From Pseudomonas graminis (lineage in GTDB: Bacteria; Pseudomonadota; Gammaproteobacteria; Pseudomonadales; Pseudomonadaceae): a stretch of DNA of 55,407 nt. Position numbers and translations under genes: made by a program. This document shows positions 1-8,966 of this stretch, one piece after another. Under the pieces are notes generated by a model. The model saw only the letters and a list, made by a program, of their open reading frames with translations. It was not told where the DNA came from and did no database searches. The number at the start of each line of letters is the position of its first letter. Position 1 is the first letter of the stretch. The DNA is taken from contig NZ_MTSB01000024.1 of assembly GCF_002093745.1 (NCBI RefSeq), positions 1-55,407 of the forward strand, given 5' to 3'.

Positions 1-12
1 AGTTGAGATTTA

Positions 13-120
13 TCGTTCCCTACGCTCCAGCGTGGGAATGCAGTTCTCGACGCTCTGCGTCGCCAAGAGGACGCAGAGCGTCCTGAACGGCATGGCGACG
101 CGGAGCGTCGCACGATAGTT
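13..120. repeat. Palindromic intergenic repeat unit (REP/REPIN-like)
   Basis: One unit of the dispersed repeat that recurs near 18,121, 19,136, 28,736 and 29,728. It contains GCTCCAGCGTGGGAATGC, then GACGCTCTGCGTC, then its inverse GGACGCAGAGCGTCC, and ends in GCACGATAGTT. The alternating palindromes can fold into hairpins on either strand. Apparent proteins read through it are artefacts of the repeat. Confidence 0.8.
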
Positions 121-185
121 GAAATAAACGCGGCGCGGCGCACTACAGGTTTGCTGCAGGTTGGTAGATCGCGGGCAAGGAAGCG

Positions 186-731
186 CTACGGCCGAATCTG
201 CGCCAGGCTCGCTGGCTGGATCACGCGCTTGGCGTTGAGGTAGGCGCGCTGCCAGTAGGGTTTGTCGAGGCTGTCGAGTTTGACCGTGCCTCCGCTGGCC
301 GGGGCATGCACGAAGCGGCCTTCGCCGACGTAGATGCCTGCGTGGGAGACCTGCGAGCCACCGGACGTGGCGAAGAACACCAGATCCCCTGACTGCAATT
401 GCTCGCGACGAATATTCGGCGCGCCCATCACGATCATCTCGCGGGTGGAGCGTGGCAGGGAGATACCCGCCGCATCCCGATAGACATACCCTATGAGACC
501 GCTGCAATCAAAACCGGAGTCAGGCGTGTTGCCGCCCCATCGATAAGGCGTGCCGACAAGCCCCAACGCGCGAAACAGCACGTCTTCGGCAGCCGGAGAG
601 AGAATCTGGGGAGGTGCGGTGACCACCGGACGCTGAACGATCCGGGGCGCTTTGGGCGGAGGCGGCGCGCTGGCACAGGCGCCTAGCAACGCAGCAACAG
701 AGATGACTATCAGGCGCAAAGCAATCGACAT
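186..731 (-). CDS. NlpC/P60 family lipoprotein, putative peptidoglycan endopeptidase
   Basis: A 181-residue protein with a signal sequence ending in the lipobox LGAC (Cys19), a Pro-rich linker and a C40 peptidase domain from about residue 45. The catalytic set is visible: Cys76 in GFDCSG, His130 in VSHAG and His142 in FVHAP. The family cleaves peptide stems of murein, and lipidation would place it in the outer membrane facing the periplasm. The ATG at 731 is preferred over a GTG six bases upstream because a CAGG element lies about ten bases before it. It lies directly downstream of a paralogue, so the pair probably arose by duplication. Confidence 0.88.
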   Translation of the reverse strand: MSIALRLIVISVAALLGACASAPPPPKAPRIVQRPVVTAPPQILSPAAEDVLFRALGLVGTPYRWGGNTPDSGFDCSGLIGYVYRDAAGISLPRSTREMIVMGAPNIRREQLQSGDLVFFATSGGSQVSHAGIYVGEGRFVHAPASGGTVKLDSLDKPYWQRAYLNAKRVIQPASLAQIRP

Positions 732-788
732 ACACACAACAACCTGATCCGGGTGCGGCTTACGCTGCCGAGAAGCTCAAAAACGCAG

Positions 789-806
789 AAAGACCCGAAG
801 GTCTTT
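789..806 (-). terminator. Putative short terminator hairpin
   Basis: AAAGACC and GGTCTTT arms enclose a four-base loop, read on the minus strand as a TTCG tetraloop, 20 bases beyond the stop of the 826-1557 gene. A T-rich stretch follows after a short gap, so termination may be only partial and may let transcription reach the second NlpC gene. Confidence 0.45.
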
Positions 807-825
807 GTCAGCGATTTCTATTGGT

Positions 826-1557
826 TCACTTGTTCACGTTGCGCCGCTTTGGCGCGGTCTTGACTGTAGTCGATGTCATCGCTGTTGTCTGCGTGTCAGC
901 CGCTGCAGATTTTACAGCCACTGTACCGGGCGCCATCGCCAAAGGCCGCTTGGCCTCGATGAAGGTCTTGCTCCAGTAGGCATCATCGAGGCTGTCGATG
1001 CGCACCCCGCCGCTGCGGCGGCTGCTGGAATGAATGAATTGCTGATTGCCAGCGTAGATCGCTGCATGGCTGACACGACCGCGGCCGCGGGTGCTGAAGA
1101 ACAGCAGATCGCCAGGCTTGAGGTTGCCGCGCGAAACCAGCGGCGCGTCAACGTTGATCATTTCACGAGTGGAGCGCGGCAGGCTCATGCCAGCCTCTTC
1201 ACGGAACAGATAACCGATGAAACCGCTGCAATCGAAGCCCGAACGGGTCGACGTGCCGCCGAACTGGTAGCGCGTACCGATCAGCGACTTGCCGCGTTCA
1301 AGGATACTGTCGGCCAGAACCGGCAGTTTGTAAGATTTGTTGTCAGCGAACTGAGCCAGTTCGTCTTCAGTGGCCAGTTCGTCCTGCAAGGCTGCCGCAT
1401 CAGCGCGACGGGCTGCGGACTGTGCCGTTACCGTGTTCTGGTAATGCGGAACCGGCTGAGCCTGCTCTTGCTGTGCAACCGGCATATTGGCCGAGCAACC
1501 GAAGAGGAAGGTGACAAGTGCGAGAGGCACGAGGGGTGCGAAGCGAACAACTTGCAT
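826..1557 (-). CDS. NlpC/P60 family lipoprotein, second paralogue
   Basis: A 243-residue protein with lipobox LFGC (Cys21), a linker of about 60 residues and a C-terminal NlpC/P60 domain. Catalytic residues are Cys110 in GFDCSG, His164 in VSHAA and His176 in FIHSS. Its domain closely resembles the neighbour at 186-731 (shared SLPRSTREMI), but the N-terminal linker is longer and it has a Lys/Arg-rich tail. The ATG at 1557 is chosen because an upstream GTG two codons earlier has no better ribosome site; neither start shows a strong one. Role inferred from family: murein hydrolysis in cell-wall growth or separation. Confidence 0.86.
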   Translation of the reverse strand: MQVVRFAPLVPLALVTFLFGCSANMPVAQQEQAQPVPHYQNTVTAQSAARRADAAALQDELATEDELAQFADNKSYKLPVLADSILERGKSLIGTRYQFGGTSTRSGFDCSGFIGYLFREEAGMSLPRSTREMINVDAPLVSRGNLKPGDLLFFSTRGRGRVSHAAIYAGNQQFIHSSSRRSGGVRIDSLDDAYWSKTFIEAKRPLAMAPGTVAVKSAAADTQTTAMTSTTVKTAPKRRNVNK

Positions 1558-1631
1558 GGGCACAACCGTGGCTGACTTCTAAGAAGCCGAGACTATGCCC
1601 GCAATCAAAGCGATTTGCAAATTCAATCGAA

Positions 1632-2396
1632 CTAGATGTGACTTATGAGTTCGGCCATGACATGTGCCGCGCGGCACTGCAGAAAAACGTCCATTTGCGC
1701 GCTGTGATCAGTGGGCTGTGGATTGATTTCTGCGGTAAATCCCCCGGAAACACGGGTGCGGATGACCGGCTCATGAATGTAGGGGAAGCTGGCGGTGGTG
1801 CCGATACTCAACACCGCGTCATAGCCTATAGCCAGTTGTTCATACAGTGTTTCCAATGCCCTTTCCGGGAGCATTTCCTGAAAAAGAACGACGGGCGGTC
1901 GCAGAATGCCACTACAGCTGCGGCATAACGGCGGCAATGGACGCTGCAAATGCTCACTCAGTTGAGAATCCTGCGCACCACACGACTGACAGAACAACGG
2001 CGAAAGCTGCCCGTGAATCTCGATCAGGCGCTCGGGCGGACTGCCAGCGGCGCGATGATAACCGTCGACATTCTGGGTCAGCACCCAGCACTCGGGTTTG
2101 AGGCGCTGCAACTGGGCGATGGCGTAATGAGCCACATTGGGCTCGCCGCCCAGGCACGCCTTGCCCAGTTCGGCGATATATTTCCAGCACAGTTCAGGGT
2201 CACGGCGCAGCATCGGCCCGGACAGGGCCACTTCTATCGGCAGGCCGTCATCCGTCTTGCCGTTGTAGAGCCCGCCGACGCCGCGGTAGGTCGGCAACCC
2301 GGAATCCGCCGACAACCCGGCGCCAGTGATCACCAGAATCCGCTTTGCATGGCGTAACGCTGCTGCGGTTTGCAGGATCAGCGCCTGATCTACCAC
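1632..2396 (-). CDS. Sir2-family NAD-dependent protein deacylase
   Basis: The 254-residue product has the sirtuin fold signatures: TGAGLSADSGLPTYR at residues 24-38 (NAD binding), TQNVDG at 107-112, the catalytic His128 in IHG, and a zinc site of Cys136, Cys139, Cys158 and Cys161. The enzyme removes acyl groups from lysines, consuming NAD and giving nicotinamide and O-acyl-ADP-ribose. The start is a GTG whose codon lies inside the last codons of hda, an overlap of seven bases, so translation is likely coupled to hda. The usual FGE motif reads FQE here. The substrate cannot be told from sequence. Confidence 0.88.
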   Translation of the reverse strand: MVDQALILQTAAALRHAKRILVITGAGLSADSGLPTYRGVGGLYNGKTDDGLPIEVALSGPMLRRDPELCWKYIAELGKACLGGEPNVAHYAIAQLQRLKPECWVLTQNVDGYHRAAGSPPERLIEIHGQLSPLFCQSCGAQDSQLSEHLQRPLPPLCRSCSGILRPPVVLFQEMLPERALETLYEQLAIGYDAVLSIGTTASFPYIHEPVIRTRVSGGFTAEINPQPTDHSAQMDVFLQCRAAHVMAELISHI

Positions 2397-3094
2397 CCAA
2401 GCGTCTCTTTAAGGAAGGGAATGGTCAGCTTGCGTTTTTCCTGAAGCGAGGCCTGATCGAGGCGCTCCAGCAATTCGAACAAGGCGCTCATGCTGCGCGT
2501 ACCGCGCGTCAGGATGAAATGGCCGACATCGTCGGTCAGGTGCAGGCCGCGGCGTGAGGCGCGCAGTTGCAGCGCTCGCAGTTTGTCCTCGTCGGACAGC
2601 CCGCGCATCTGGAACACCAGCGCCATGGTCAGACGGGATTTGAGGTCGGGGAGTTTGACCGGCAGTTCGCGAGGCGACTTGGACGCTGCAATCAATAGAC
2701 GACGGCCGCTATCACGCAAACGATTGAACAGGTGAAACAGGGCTTCTTCCCAGTCCGGCTTGCCGACCACGGCTTGCAGGTCGTCGAGGCAGACCAGCTC
2801 GTACTGTTCAAGGTGGTCGAACAGCTCGATACCTTCATCGATGACTTCCGCCAATGGCAGGTACACCGCCGGCTCGCCCATCTGCTCGAAACGCAGGCAC
2901 GCTGCCTGCAGCAGATGCGTGCGCCCTACTCCGTCCTTGCCCCACAGGTAAATGAGGCTTTCCGTCCAGCCGGCATCGGCTTCGCACAGCCGCTCGACAT
3001 AGCCGAGTGCAGCGGCATTGGCGCCTGGATAGTAATTGACGAAAGTGGCGTCATCACGCAGACGCACACTCAGGGGCAGCTGAATCGGTTTCAT
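2390..3094 (-). CDS. hda: DnaA regulatory inactivator Hda
   Basis: A 234-residue AAA+ protein related to DnaA domain III. Residues 5-10, QLPLSV, match the beta-clamp binding motif through which Hda joins the DNA-loaded sliding clamp to stimulate ATP hydrolysis by DnaA. The P-loop is GKDGVGRTH (about 52-60), with Arg in place of Lys, as is usual for Hda. An upstream in-frame start exists, but MKPIQLPLSV at 3094 matches the family N-terminus. It overlaps the downstream sirtuin gene. A perfect DnaA box is also present ahead of nrdA in this window, so both ends of the DnaA circuit are represented. Confidence 0.9.
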   Translation of the reverse strand: MKPIQLPLSVRLRDDATFVNYYPGANAAALGYVERLCEADAGWTESLIYLWGKDGVGRTHLLQAACLRFEQMGEPAVYLPLAEVIDEGIELFDHLEQYELVCLDDLQAVVGKPDWEEALFHLFNRLRDSGRRLLIAASKSPRELPVKLPDLKSRLTMALVFQMRGLSDEDKLRALQLRASRRGLHLTDDVGHFILTRGTRSMSALFELLERLDQASLQEKRKLTIPFLKETLGW

Positions 3095-3271
3095 GCTGAC
3101 TAACGGCTCATGCAAACCGTCAAGGGCCTCTGTGTAAAGTACGCGAAGTTTATACCCGTGAGGCGGGTCGCACAATGCGACAGACCTCAAGCAAAATCAA
3201 AGGTTTGCAGCAGCGCGGCGAATGCGGGGATGGAGAAAGGAGGTTTGGCGCGCGGCCCACGCCATTCCAAC

Positions 3272-3300
3272 GGCCTCTTGCGCAGCGCTGCGCAGAGGCC
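3272..3300. repeat. Perfectly matched hairpin after the permease gene
   Basis: GGCCTCTTGCGCAGC faces GCTGCGCAGAGGCC with a single bulged T. It lies nine bases past the stop of the 3310-4383 gene. There is no clear T run on the exit side, so it may act as an mRNA 3' stabiliser or a weak terminator. Confidence 0.5.
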
Positions 3301-3309
3301 GTGTTCAGC

Positions 3310-4383
3310 TTACAGCTCCGGATCTTCCGCACCGGCGTAGATTTCCGAGTCCTTGTAGACGTCGTGCATGTGGCGCACCAGCACCATGATCACCGCCGCG
3401 ACCGGCAAGGCCAGCAAAATGCCGGTGAAACCGAACAGTTCGCCCCCTGCCAGAATCGCAAAAATCACGGCGACCGGGTGCAGACCGATGCGATCGCCCA
3501 CCAGCAGCGGCGTGAGCACCATGCCTTCGAGGGCCTGACCGATCATGAACACCGCCACGATCCCCATCATCGGGTACAGGTCACCCCCGAACTGGAACAA
3601 CCCGGCCACCAGCGCCGAACCGATGCCGATCACGAAGCCCATATAAGGCACGATGGCAGCCAGACCGGCGATCACGCCGATCAACAGCCCCAACTCCAGA
3701 CCGACCAGCATCAGACCGGCCGCGTAGATCACACCCAGCCCGACCATGACCAGCAACTGGCCGCGAATGAACGCCCCCAGCACTTCATGACATTCGCCCG
3801 CGAGTTTGACGATCTGGCTTTCACGCTGGCGCGGCAACAGACCACGAATCTTGCCGGTCATGATGTCCCAGTCACGCAACAGATAGAAGCAGACCACCGG
3901 GATCAGCACCAGATTGGTCAGCCAGCCGATCAGCGCCAGGCTGGACGCCGTGGCCTGCGACAGCACGACGGAGACGATGTCCCCGGCCTGCCCCATGTGC
4001 TCGGAAATGGCCGCCTTTATCTTGTCGAACTTCCAGAAGCCGTCCGCCAGACCAAACTTCGCCTGCACCCACGGCATGGCCGAATGCTGCAACCAATCGA
4101 GGATCTGCGGTGCCAGCTCGTACAGGCGAAACAGCTGCTTGGCCAGCATCGGTACCAGCACCAGCAGCAAGGTCATCAGCACCAGCGTGAACAGGCCGAA
4201 AACTGCCACCACGCTCAAGGTTCTGGACAAGCCCGCACGCTCCAGACGGTCCACCAGCGGATCGCCCATGTACGCCAGTAGCAACGCCACCAGAAAAGGA
4301 GTGAGGATCGTGTGCAGCAACACCACGAAAGCGACCAGCAAAGCCAGCCCGCCGATCCAGAACCAACGCCGCGTATCAGTCAT
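3310..4383 (-). CDS. AI-2E family transporter (PerM/YdiK-like permease)
   Basis: A 357-residue polytopic membrane protein. Hydrophobic segments occur near the N-terminus (two closely spaced helices around 10-40), about 60-85, 150-175 and a cluster from 210 to the end, with the family's large extramembrane region around residues 85-145. The family is named for the exporter TqsA, but most members have no proven substrate and some act as ion antiporters. Two ATGs lie six bases apart; the second (4383) is chosen because GAGGG abuts the first and is seven bases from the second. It lies between DUF2066 and hda on the same strand, as in other pseudomonads. Confidence 0.85.
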   Translation of the reverse strand: MTDTRRWFWIGGLALLVAFVVLLHTILTPFLVALLLAYMGDPLVDRLERAGLSRTLSVVAVFGLFTLVLMTLLLVLVPMLAKQLFRLYELAPQILDWLQHSAMPWVQAKFGLADGFWKFDKIKAAISEHMGQAGDIVSVVLSQATASSLALIGWLTNLVLIPVVCFYLLRDWDIMTGKIRGLLPRQRESQIVKLAGECHEVLGAFIRGQLLVMVGLGVIYAAGLMLVGLELGLLIGVIAGLAAIVPYMGFVIGIGSALVAGLFQFGGDLYPMMGIVAVFMIGQALEGMVLTPLLVGDRIGLHPVAVIFAILAGGELFGFTGILLALPVAAVIMVLVRHMHDVYKDSEIYAGAEDPEL

Positions 4384-4422
4384 CAACATCCCTCAACCCA
4401 ATGGAAAAGCGTTCTTGCCGAA

Positions 4423-5487
4423 TTACCAGCGGAAATACAGCTGTGGCGCAGACGCCGGGACAATCATCGGCGCCTGAGCGGGTGCAACGGGAGCGGCCGC
4501 ATCGACAGGCGCAGCGGGCGCTGCCGCAACCTCACTGGCAGGCACTTCCTGCAGTTTGGCCAGCGACATCTGCGAGCGTAGCTGATCGGTGCTGCCACTG
4601 ACGTCGAACACCATCCGGTCACCCTCGACAGAACTCAGACGCACGCCGAACGGTTCAAGTAACTGAAGCAGTTGCGCATAACGCTCAAGTGTCATGCCTT
4701 GCACCTGGATCGACAGGCCGGTAGACGCACCGGGCTTGGTCACAAAGCGCGGGGCCAGACGCTCGCTCACGGACAACAGCACCGCGTCGGCCAACGCTTC
4801 GGAGGTTGCACCCGTCGCGGTGCCCTGCTCGCGTTGATCGCCCAGCCACAGGCGCCATTTGCCCTGCCATTGCCCGGCGTCTTCCTTGGCATGCACCGCC
4901 AGGATCGCGTCGGCGCCGTAGCGCTCGGAGGCTTCCTTGAGCGGCGCCGGATCGGTGGCCTCCAGCGTCTTGGCATTGCCGATACCTTGTTCACCCAGGT
5001 CGGCAAGCGGCAAGCGCAACGGCAGACCCCGGTGCTGTGCGGCGCGTCGCAACGGTTCGGCAGCCGCCTGACCATCGCCGACCAGGTTGGCGCCTTCGAC
5101 CGAGTCGTTCAGCCACCAGCCCAGAATCGACGGACGGTTGCTGCCCCAGATCGACAACCCGGCGTCACGCAAGGCGCGCTCAGTGGTTGCCGGATCGAAA
5201 TCCACCAACAGGGTTTCCGGCGGACCGGCTTCATAGCCGTACTGGCTGATGATCTGCTGCGGGTCCTTGCGCAACGCGGCGATGGCTGAACCCTGCACCG
5301 CCTTGGCGTCGCCGGTCAAGCGCAGCACCAGCGTGTCGACGGCGGCCTGGGTAGCGCGAGTGCGCTCGTCGGGCGACTGACCGTTGACCGGTTCACGCAC
5401 CTGATAAAGATTGCTCACCGTTTCGGCAAGGCTGGGAAGGCTGATCAGGGATAGACAGCCGACGAGAAGGATTCTGGAAAAACGCAT
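4423..5487 (-). CDS. DUF2066 domain protein, exported
   Basis: A 354-residue protein with a clear signal peptide (positively charged start, hydrophobic core, cleavage near SLAET at about residue 21) followed by a DUF2066 region. The C-terminus is rich in Ala and Pro and ends FRW. The function of DUF2066 proteins is not known to me; the signal peptide points to the periplasm. The ATG at 5487 is chosen over an upstream frame extension because it places the signal peptide at the N-terminus. It is divergent from purM across a 340-base region and probably co-transcribed with the permease 39 bases downstream. Confidence 0.82.
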   Translation of the reverse strand: MRFSRILLVGCLSLISLPSLAETVSNLYQVREPVNGQSPDERTRATQAAVDTLVLRLTGDAKAVQGSAIAALRKDPQQIISQYGYEAGPPETLLVDFDPATTERALRDAGLSIWGSNRPSILGWWLNDSVEGANLVGDGQAAAEPLRRAAQHRGLPLRLPLADLGEQGIGNAKTLEATDPAPLKEASERYGADAILAVHAKEDAGQWQGKWRLWLGDQREQGTATGATSEALADAVLLSVSERLAPRFVTKPGASTGLSIQVQGMTLERYAQLLQLLEPFGVRLSSVEGDRMVFDVSGSTDQLRSQMSLAKLQEVPASEVAAAPAAPVDAAAPVAPAQAPMIVPASAPQLYFRW

Positions 5488-5827
5488 GGACAGTTCCCGA
5501 ACGGAAAAAAGTAAAAGAAGCAGCTTCAGGAGGTACACAGCCTGGGACAGCCGTGAGCCACCAATCATTCAATTTCGGCATAAAGTACACCTTAAACGTC
5601 TGCACTCGCACTGATCGTACCGGCCAGAACAGGTTTATTTAGTGCAACACGGCCCCTGTTGTCGGCGCAAGGATGGCCCCTAGGGAGCAAGCCTGATAAA
5701 ATCGCGCGCCTTCGCAGACCGGCAATCGCCACGGCCCAACCTTAACATCGCCTTGCAACGCGGTGCTGAACGGGTCCTAACGCAGCGGTCGATACCTCCG
5801 AATCCCCCCTAAAGGCCTGGATTTTCT
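5488..5827. other. Divergent intergenic region before purM
   Basis: This 340-base stretch separates the divergent DUF2066 gene and purM and must hold both promoters. A TGATAAAAT element near 5692-5700 could be a -10 region for purM, but no well-spaced -35 is evident. No gene, RNA or repeat was recognised. Confidence 0.4.
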
Positions 5828-6886
5828 ATGAGCAAGCAACCCTCCCTGAGCTATAAAGACGCCGGTGTAGACATCGACGCCGGTGAAGCATTGGTCGAAC
5901 GCATCAAGAGCGTCGCCAAGCGCACCAAGCGTCCGGAAGTCATGGGCGGCCTGGGAGGTTTCGGCGCCCTTTGCGAAATCCCGGCGGGCTACAAGCAACC
6001 GGTTCTGGTTTCCGGCACCGACGGCGTGGGCACCAAGCTGCGCCTGGCCCTGAACCTGAACAAGCACGACAGCATCGGCATCGACCTGGTCGCCATGTGC
6101 GTCAACGACCTGGTGGTGTGCGGCGCCGAGCCGCTGTTCTTTCTCGATTACTACGCCACCGGCAAGCTCAACGTCGAAACCGCCACTCAGGTGGTGACCG
6201 GAATCGGCGCGGGCTGCGAACTGGCCGGCTGCTCGCTGGTCGGCGGCGAGACCGCTGAAATGCCGGGCATGTATGAAGGCGAAGATTATGACCTGGCAGG
6301 CTTTTGCGTCGGCGTCGTGGAAAAGGCCGAGATCATCGACGGCTCGAAAGTCGCTGCCGGTGACGCCCTGCTTGCCCTGCCATCGTCCGGCCCGCACTCC
6401 AACGGTTACTCGCTGATCCGCAAGATCATCGAAGTCGCCGGTGCCGACATCGAAAACATCCAACTGGACGGCAAGCCACTGACCGAACTGCTGATGGCGC
6501 CGACCCGCATCTACGTAAAACCTTTGCTCAAGCTGATCAAGGAAACCGGCGCGGTCAAGGCGATGGCCCACATCACCGGTGGCGGCCTGCTGGACAACAT
6601 CCCCCGCGTTCTGCCGCAAGGCGCACAGGCGGTGGTCGATGTCGCCAGCTGGCAGCGTCCGGCCGTCTTCGACTGGTTGCAGCAGCAAGGCAACGTCGAA
6701 GAGAACGAAATGCACCGTGTGCTGAACTGCGGCGTCGGCATGGTCATCTGCGTGGCTCAGGAACACGTCGAAACAGCCCTGAACGTTCTGCGTGAAGCCG
6801 GCGAGCAGCCGTGGGTGATCGGCCAGATCGCTACCGCTGCCGAAGGCGCTGCACAAGTCGAGCTGAAAAACCTCAAGGCGCATTGA
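5828..6886 (+). CDS. purM: Phosphoribosylformylglycinamidine cyclo-ligase (AIR synthetase)
   Basis: A 352-residue enzyme of standard length that converts FGAM to aminoimidazole ribotide with ATP in de novo purine synthesis. Typical family stretches are visible: [16 protein letters not shown] at the N-terminus, [21 protein letters not shown] and [16 protein letters not shown]. It overlaps purN by one base (TGATG), which suggests translational coupling. No purine-specific operator was recognised upstream. Confidence 0.97.
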   Translation: MSKQPSLSYKDAGVDIDAGEALVERIKSVAKRTKRPEVMGGLGGFGALCEIPAGYKQPVLVSGTDGVGTKLRLALNLNKHDSIGIDLVAMCVNDLVVCGAEPLFFLDYYATGKLNVETATQVVTGIGAGCELAGCSLVGGETAEMPGMYEGEDYDLAGFCVGVVEKAEIIDGSKVAAGDALLALPSSGPHSNGYSLIRKIIEVAGADIENIQLDGKPLTELLMAPTRIYVKPLLKLIKETGAVKAMAHITGGGLLDNIPRVLPQGAQAVVDVASWQRPAVFDWLQQQGNVEENEMHRVLNCGVGMVICVAQEHVETALNVLREAGEQPWVIGQIATAAEGAAQVELKNLKAH

Positions 6887-7536
6887 TGCCAGCCATCTGC
6901 GAGGTCGTGGTGCTGCTGTCCGGCACCGGCGGCAACCTGCAAGCCATGATCGACAGCTTCAAGGACGAGGCCAGCCCGGTCCGCATCCGCGCGGTGATTT
7001 CCAACCGTGCCGATGCGTTCGGGCTGCAGCGCGCCAGAGACGCGGGCATCGAAGCCTGCGTACTGGATCACACCGCCTACGAAGGTCGCGAGGCCTTCGA
7101 TGCGGCGCTGATGGAACTGATCGACACGTTTCAACCACAACTGGTGGTACTGGCCGGATTCATGCGCATCCTCAGTGCAGGGTTCGTTCGTCACTATCAG
7201 GGGCGCCTGCTGAATATTCACCCTTCCCTGCTGCCGCGTTACAAAGGCTTGCACACGCACAAGCGCGTGCTGGAGGCCGGCGACGCCGAGCATGGGTGCA
7301 GCGTGCATTTTGTCACTGAGGAACTCGATGGCGGCCCACTGGTCGTACAGGCAGTTATTTCGGTACAGTTGGACGACACGCCAGCGGCGCTCGCGCAACG
7401 GGTTCACGCTCAAGAGCACCGTATTTACCCACTGGCTATTCGCTGGTTTGCCGAAGGTCGATTGGCCCTTGGTGAACATGGCGCATTACTGGATAACCAG
7501 TTACTCCCGGCCAGCGGCCATCTGATTCGACATTAG
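6886..7536 (+). CDS. purN: Phosphoribosylglycinamide formyltransferase
   Basis: The 216-residue protein transfers a formyl group from 10-formyltetrahydrofolate to GAR in purine synthesis. It carries the GART signatures LLSGTGGNLQAM near the N-terminus (phosphate binding), NIHPSLLPRYKG with the catalytic His, and HFVTEELDGGP with the catalytic Asp. The ATG overlaps the purM stop by one base. A longer in-frame extension into purM exists, but [16 protein letters not shown] is the normal family start. Confidence 0.96.
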   Translation: MPAICEVVVLLSGTGGNLQAMIDSFKDEASPVRIRAVISNRADAFGLQRARDAGIEACVLDHTAYEGREAFDAALMELIDTFQPQLVVLAGFMRILSAGFVRHYQGRLLNIHPSLLPRYKGLHTHKRVLEAGDAEHGCSVHFVTEELDGGPLVVQAVISVQLDDTPAALAQRVHAQEHRIYPLAIRWFAEGRLALGEHGALLDNQLLPASGHLIRH

Positions 7537-7544
7537 GAGATATT

Positions 7545-8258
7545 ATGCGTCGCGCTCTGCTCTTCGCTTTCGCTCTGCTCGCATTGCCTGCCGTACAGGC
7601 CGCAGACCTTCAACCCTTCTCCGCCAGCTACACCGCCGACTGGAAACAGCTGCCGATGAGCGGCACCGCCGAACGCAGCCTGGAAGCCGGCGCCAACGGC
7701 ACCTGGACCCTGAGTTTCAAAGCATCGATGATGATCGCCAGCCTGACGGAAGTCAGCACGCTGAAGGTCGACAAGGACACCCTGCTGCCACAGACCTACA
7801 GCTTCGAGCGTAGCGGCCTGGGCAAATCCAAGAAGGTCGATCTGGCCTTTGACTGGAACACCAAGTTCGTCACCGGGACCGACCGTGGCGATGCAATCAA
7901 GCTGCCGCTTAACCGGGGCATTCTCGACAAGTCCACTTATCAGCTGGCGTTGCAACACGACATCGCCGAGGGCAAGAAGAGCATGAGCTACCAGGTCGTC
8001 GACGGCGACGAAGTGGACACTTATGACTTCCGCGTACTGGGCTCGGAAAAGGTCACCACTAAGACCGGCCAGGTCGACGCCATCAAGGTCGAGCGCGTGC
8101 GTGACCCGACGCAAAGCAAGCGCACCACCGTGCTGTGGTTCGCCAAGGACTGGGACTACCTGCTGGTCCGCCTGCAACAGGTTGAAACCGACGGCAAGGA
8201 ATACAACATTGTGCTGCTCGACGGCACCGTCAACGGCAAGGCCGTCAAAGGCACCTGA
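7545..8258 (+). CDS. DUF3108 domain-containing exported protein
   Basis: The 237-residue product has a signal peptide (MRRALLFAFALLALPAVQA) and a DUF3108 domain. The family is widespread next to purN in proteobacteria, and its role is not established. It begins eight bases after purN, preceded by TTAGGAGATATT, so it is the third gene of a purMN operon. A strong terminator follows the stop. Confidence 0.87.
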   Translation: MRRALLFAFALLALPAVQAADLQPFSASYTADWKQLPMSGTAERSLEAGANGTWTLSFKASMMIASLTEVSTLKVDKDTLLPQTYSFERSGLGKSKKVDLAFDWNTKFVTGTDRGDAIKLPLNRGILDKSTYQLALQHDIAEGKKSMSYQVVDGDEVDTYDFRVLGSEKVTTKTGQVDAIKVERVRDPTQSKRTTVLWFAKDWDYLLVRLQQVETDGKEYNIVLLDGTVNGKAVKGT

Positions 8259-8284
8259 TTGACCTGACCGCCGCCGCGACACAG

Positions 8285-8311
8285 AGCCCCGCTTTCAGCG
8301 GGGCTTTTTTA
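8285..8311 (+). terminator. Intrinsic terminator of the purMN-DUF3108 operon
   Basis: An eight-base-pair stem AGCCCCGC/GCGGGGCT with loop TTTCA is followed by a run of seven T residues, 26 bases after the stop codon. Confidence 0.92.
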
Positions 8312-8329
8312 TGCCTTCTCGTTCCGCAC

Positions 8330-8500
8330 GGCCCAGTGGAATGCCCTTCGTACCGCGCCGCCTGCTCAAGACCGGACGCGGAGCGTCCAGAACAGCGCTA
8401 CCACGCAGAGCGTGGGAGCGATAATGCACGGACTCGCTACCACGCAGAGCACGGGAGCGATAATGCACGGGCTCTCGCTCCGCACGCTCACGGCACATGA
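8330..8500. repeat. Degenerate REP-like repeats with a 39-base direct duplication
   Basis: The region after the terminator holds GGACGCGGAGCGTCC-type palindromes and two near-identical 36-base copies, at 8396-8431 and 8435-8470, of a unit beginning CGCTACCACGCAGAGC. The remaining stretch up to 8703 shows no gene. Confidence 0.65.
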
Positions 8501-8703
8501 AAAATCCTTCACTTAGCCATGAATCCGCTGAAAGCCTCGCCATACGTGGCCTGTAGCCACACTGACGATTTATGAACCGCCGGGAACCTGAACGGGCTAT
8601 TTACTTAGGCAGCTAACAACTTCTATAAAAGAGTCCTGCGACACATCGCCGCAGTATCCAGAGGCCTAACCATCAAGGCCATTAAAGTCAGGAGCTTACT
8701 ACT

Positions 8704-8883
8704 ATGACTGTCAGAGTTACTGAACGCGACGACGCCCACCTCTCCCACGAAGCCGTAGCCGACGGCATCCAGATCTGGGATGTGCATCAACAGGACCAGC
8801 TCGTGGGGATGTTCCACGTCGAGGCCGAGGCCCTTCGCTACAAGGAAGAGCTGGAAGCGAAGGAAAGCCAGGGCAATCACTGA
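8704..8883 (+). CDS. Small conserved hypothetical protein, 59 residues
   Basis: The ORF encodes an acidic, soluble 59-residue protein starting MTVRVTERDDAHLS and ending KESQGNH. It has a good ribosome site (AGGAG nine bases before ATG) and is followed within 40 bases by a strong terminator, so it looks like a genuine monocistronic small gene. No catalytic motif is evident. Similar small proteins occur in other pseudomonads, to my knowledge without assigned function. Confidence 0.72.
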   Translation: MTVRVTERDDAHLSHEAVADGIQIWDVHQQDQLVGMFHVEAEALRYKEELEAKESQGNH

Positions 8884-8922
8884 GCACCTTCCCTGAACCA
8901 GAAACCCCAAGAACAAGAAAAG

Positions 8923-8952
8923 ACAAAACCCGCAGAATGCGGGTTTTGTTTT
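8923..8952. terminator. Bidirectional intrinsic terminator
   Basis: The twelve-base-pair stem ACAAAACCCGCA/TGCGGGTTTTGT with a GAA loop is flanked by A-rich and T-rich sides. It lies between the convergent small ORF and DUF2058 genes and can terminate both. Confidence 0.93.
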
Positions 8953-8966
8953 AACCGGTCAGCGGG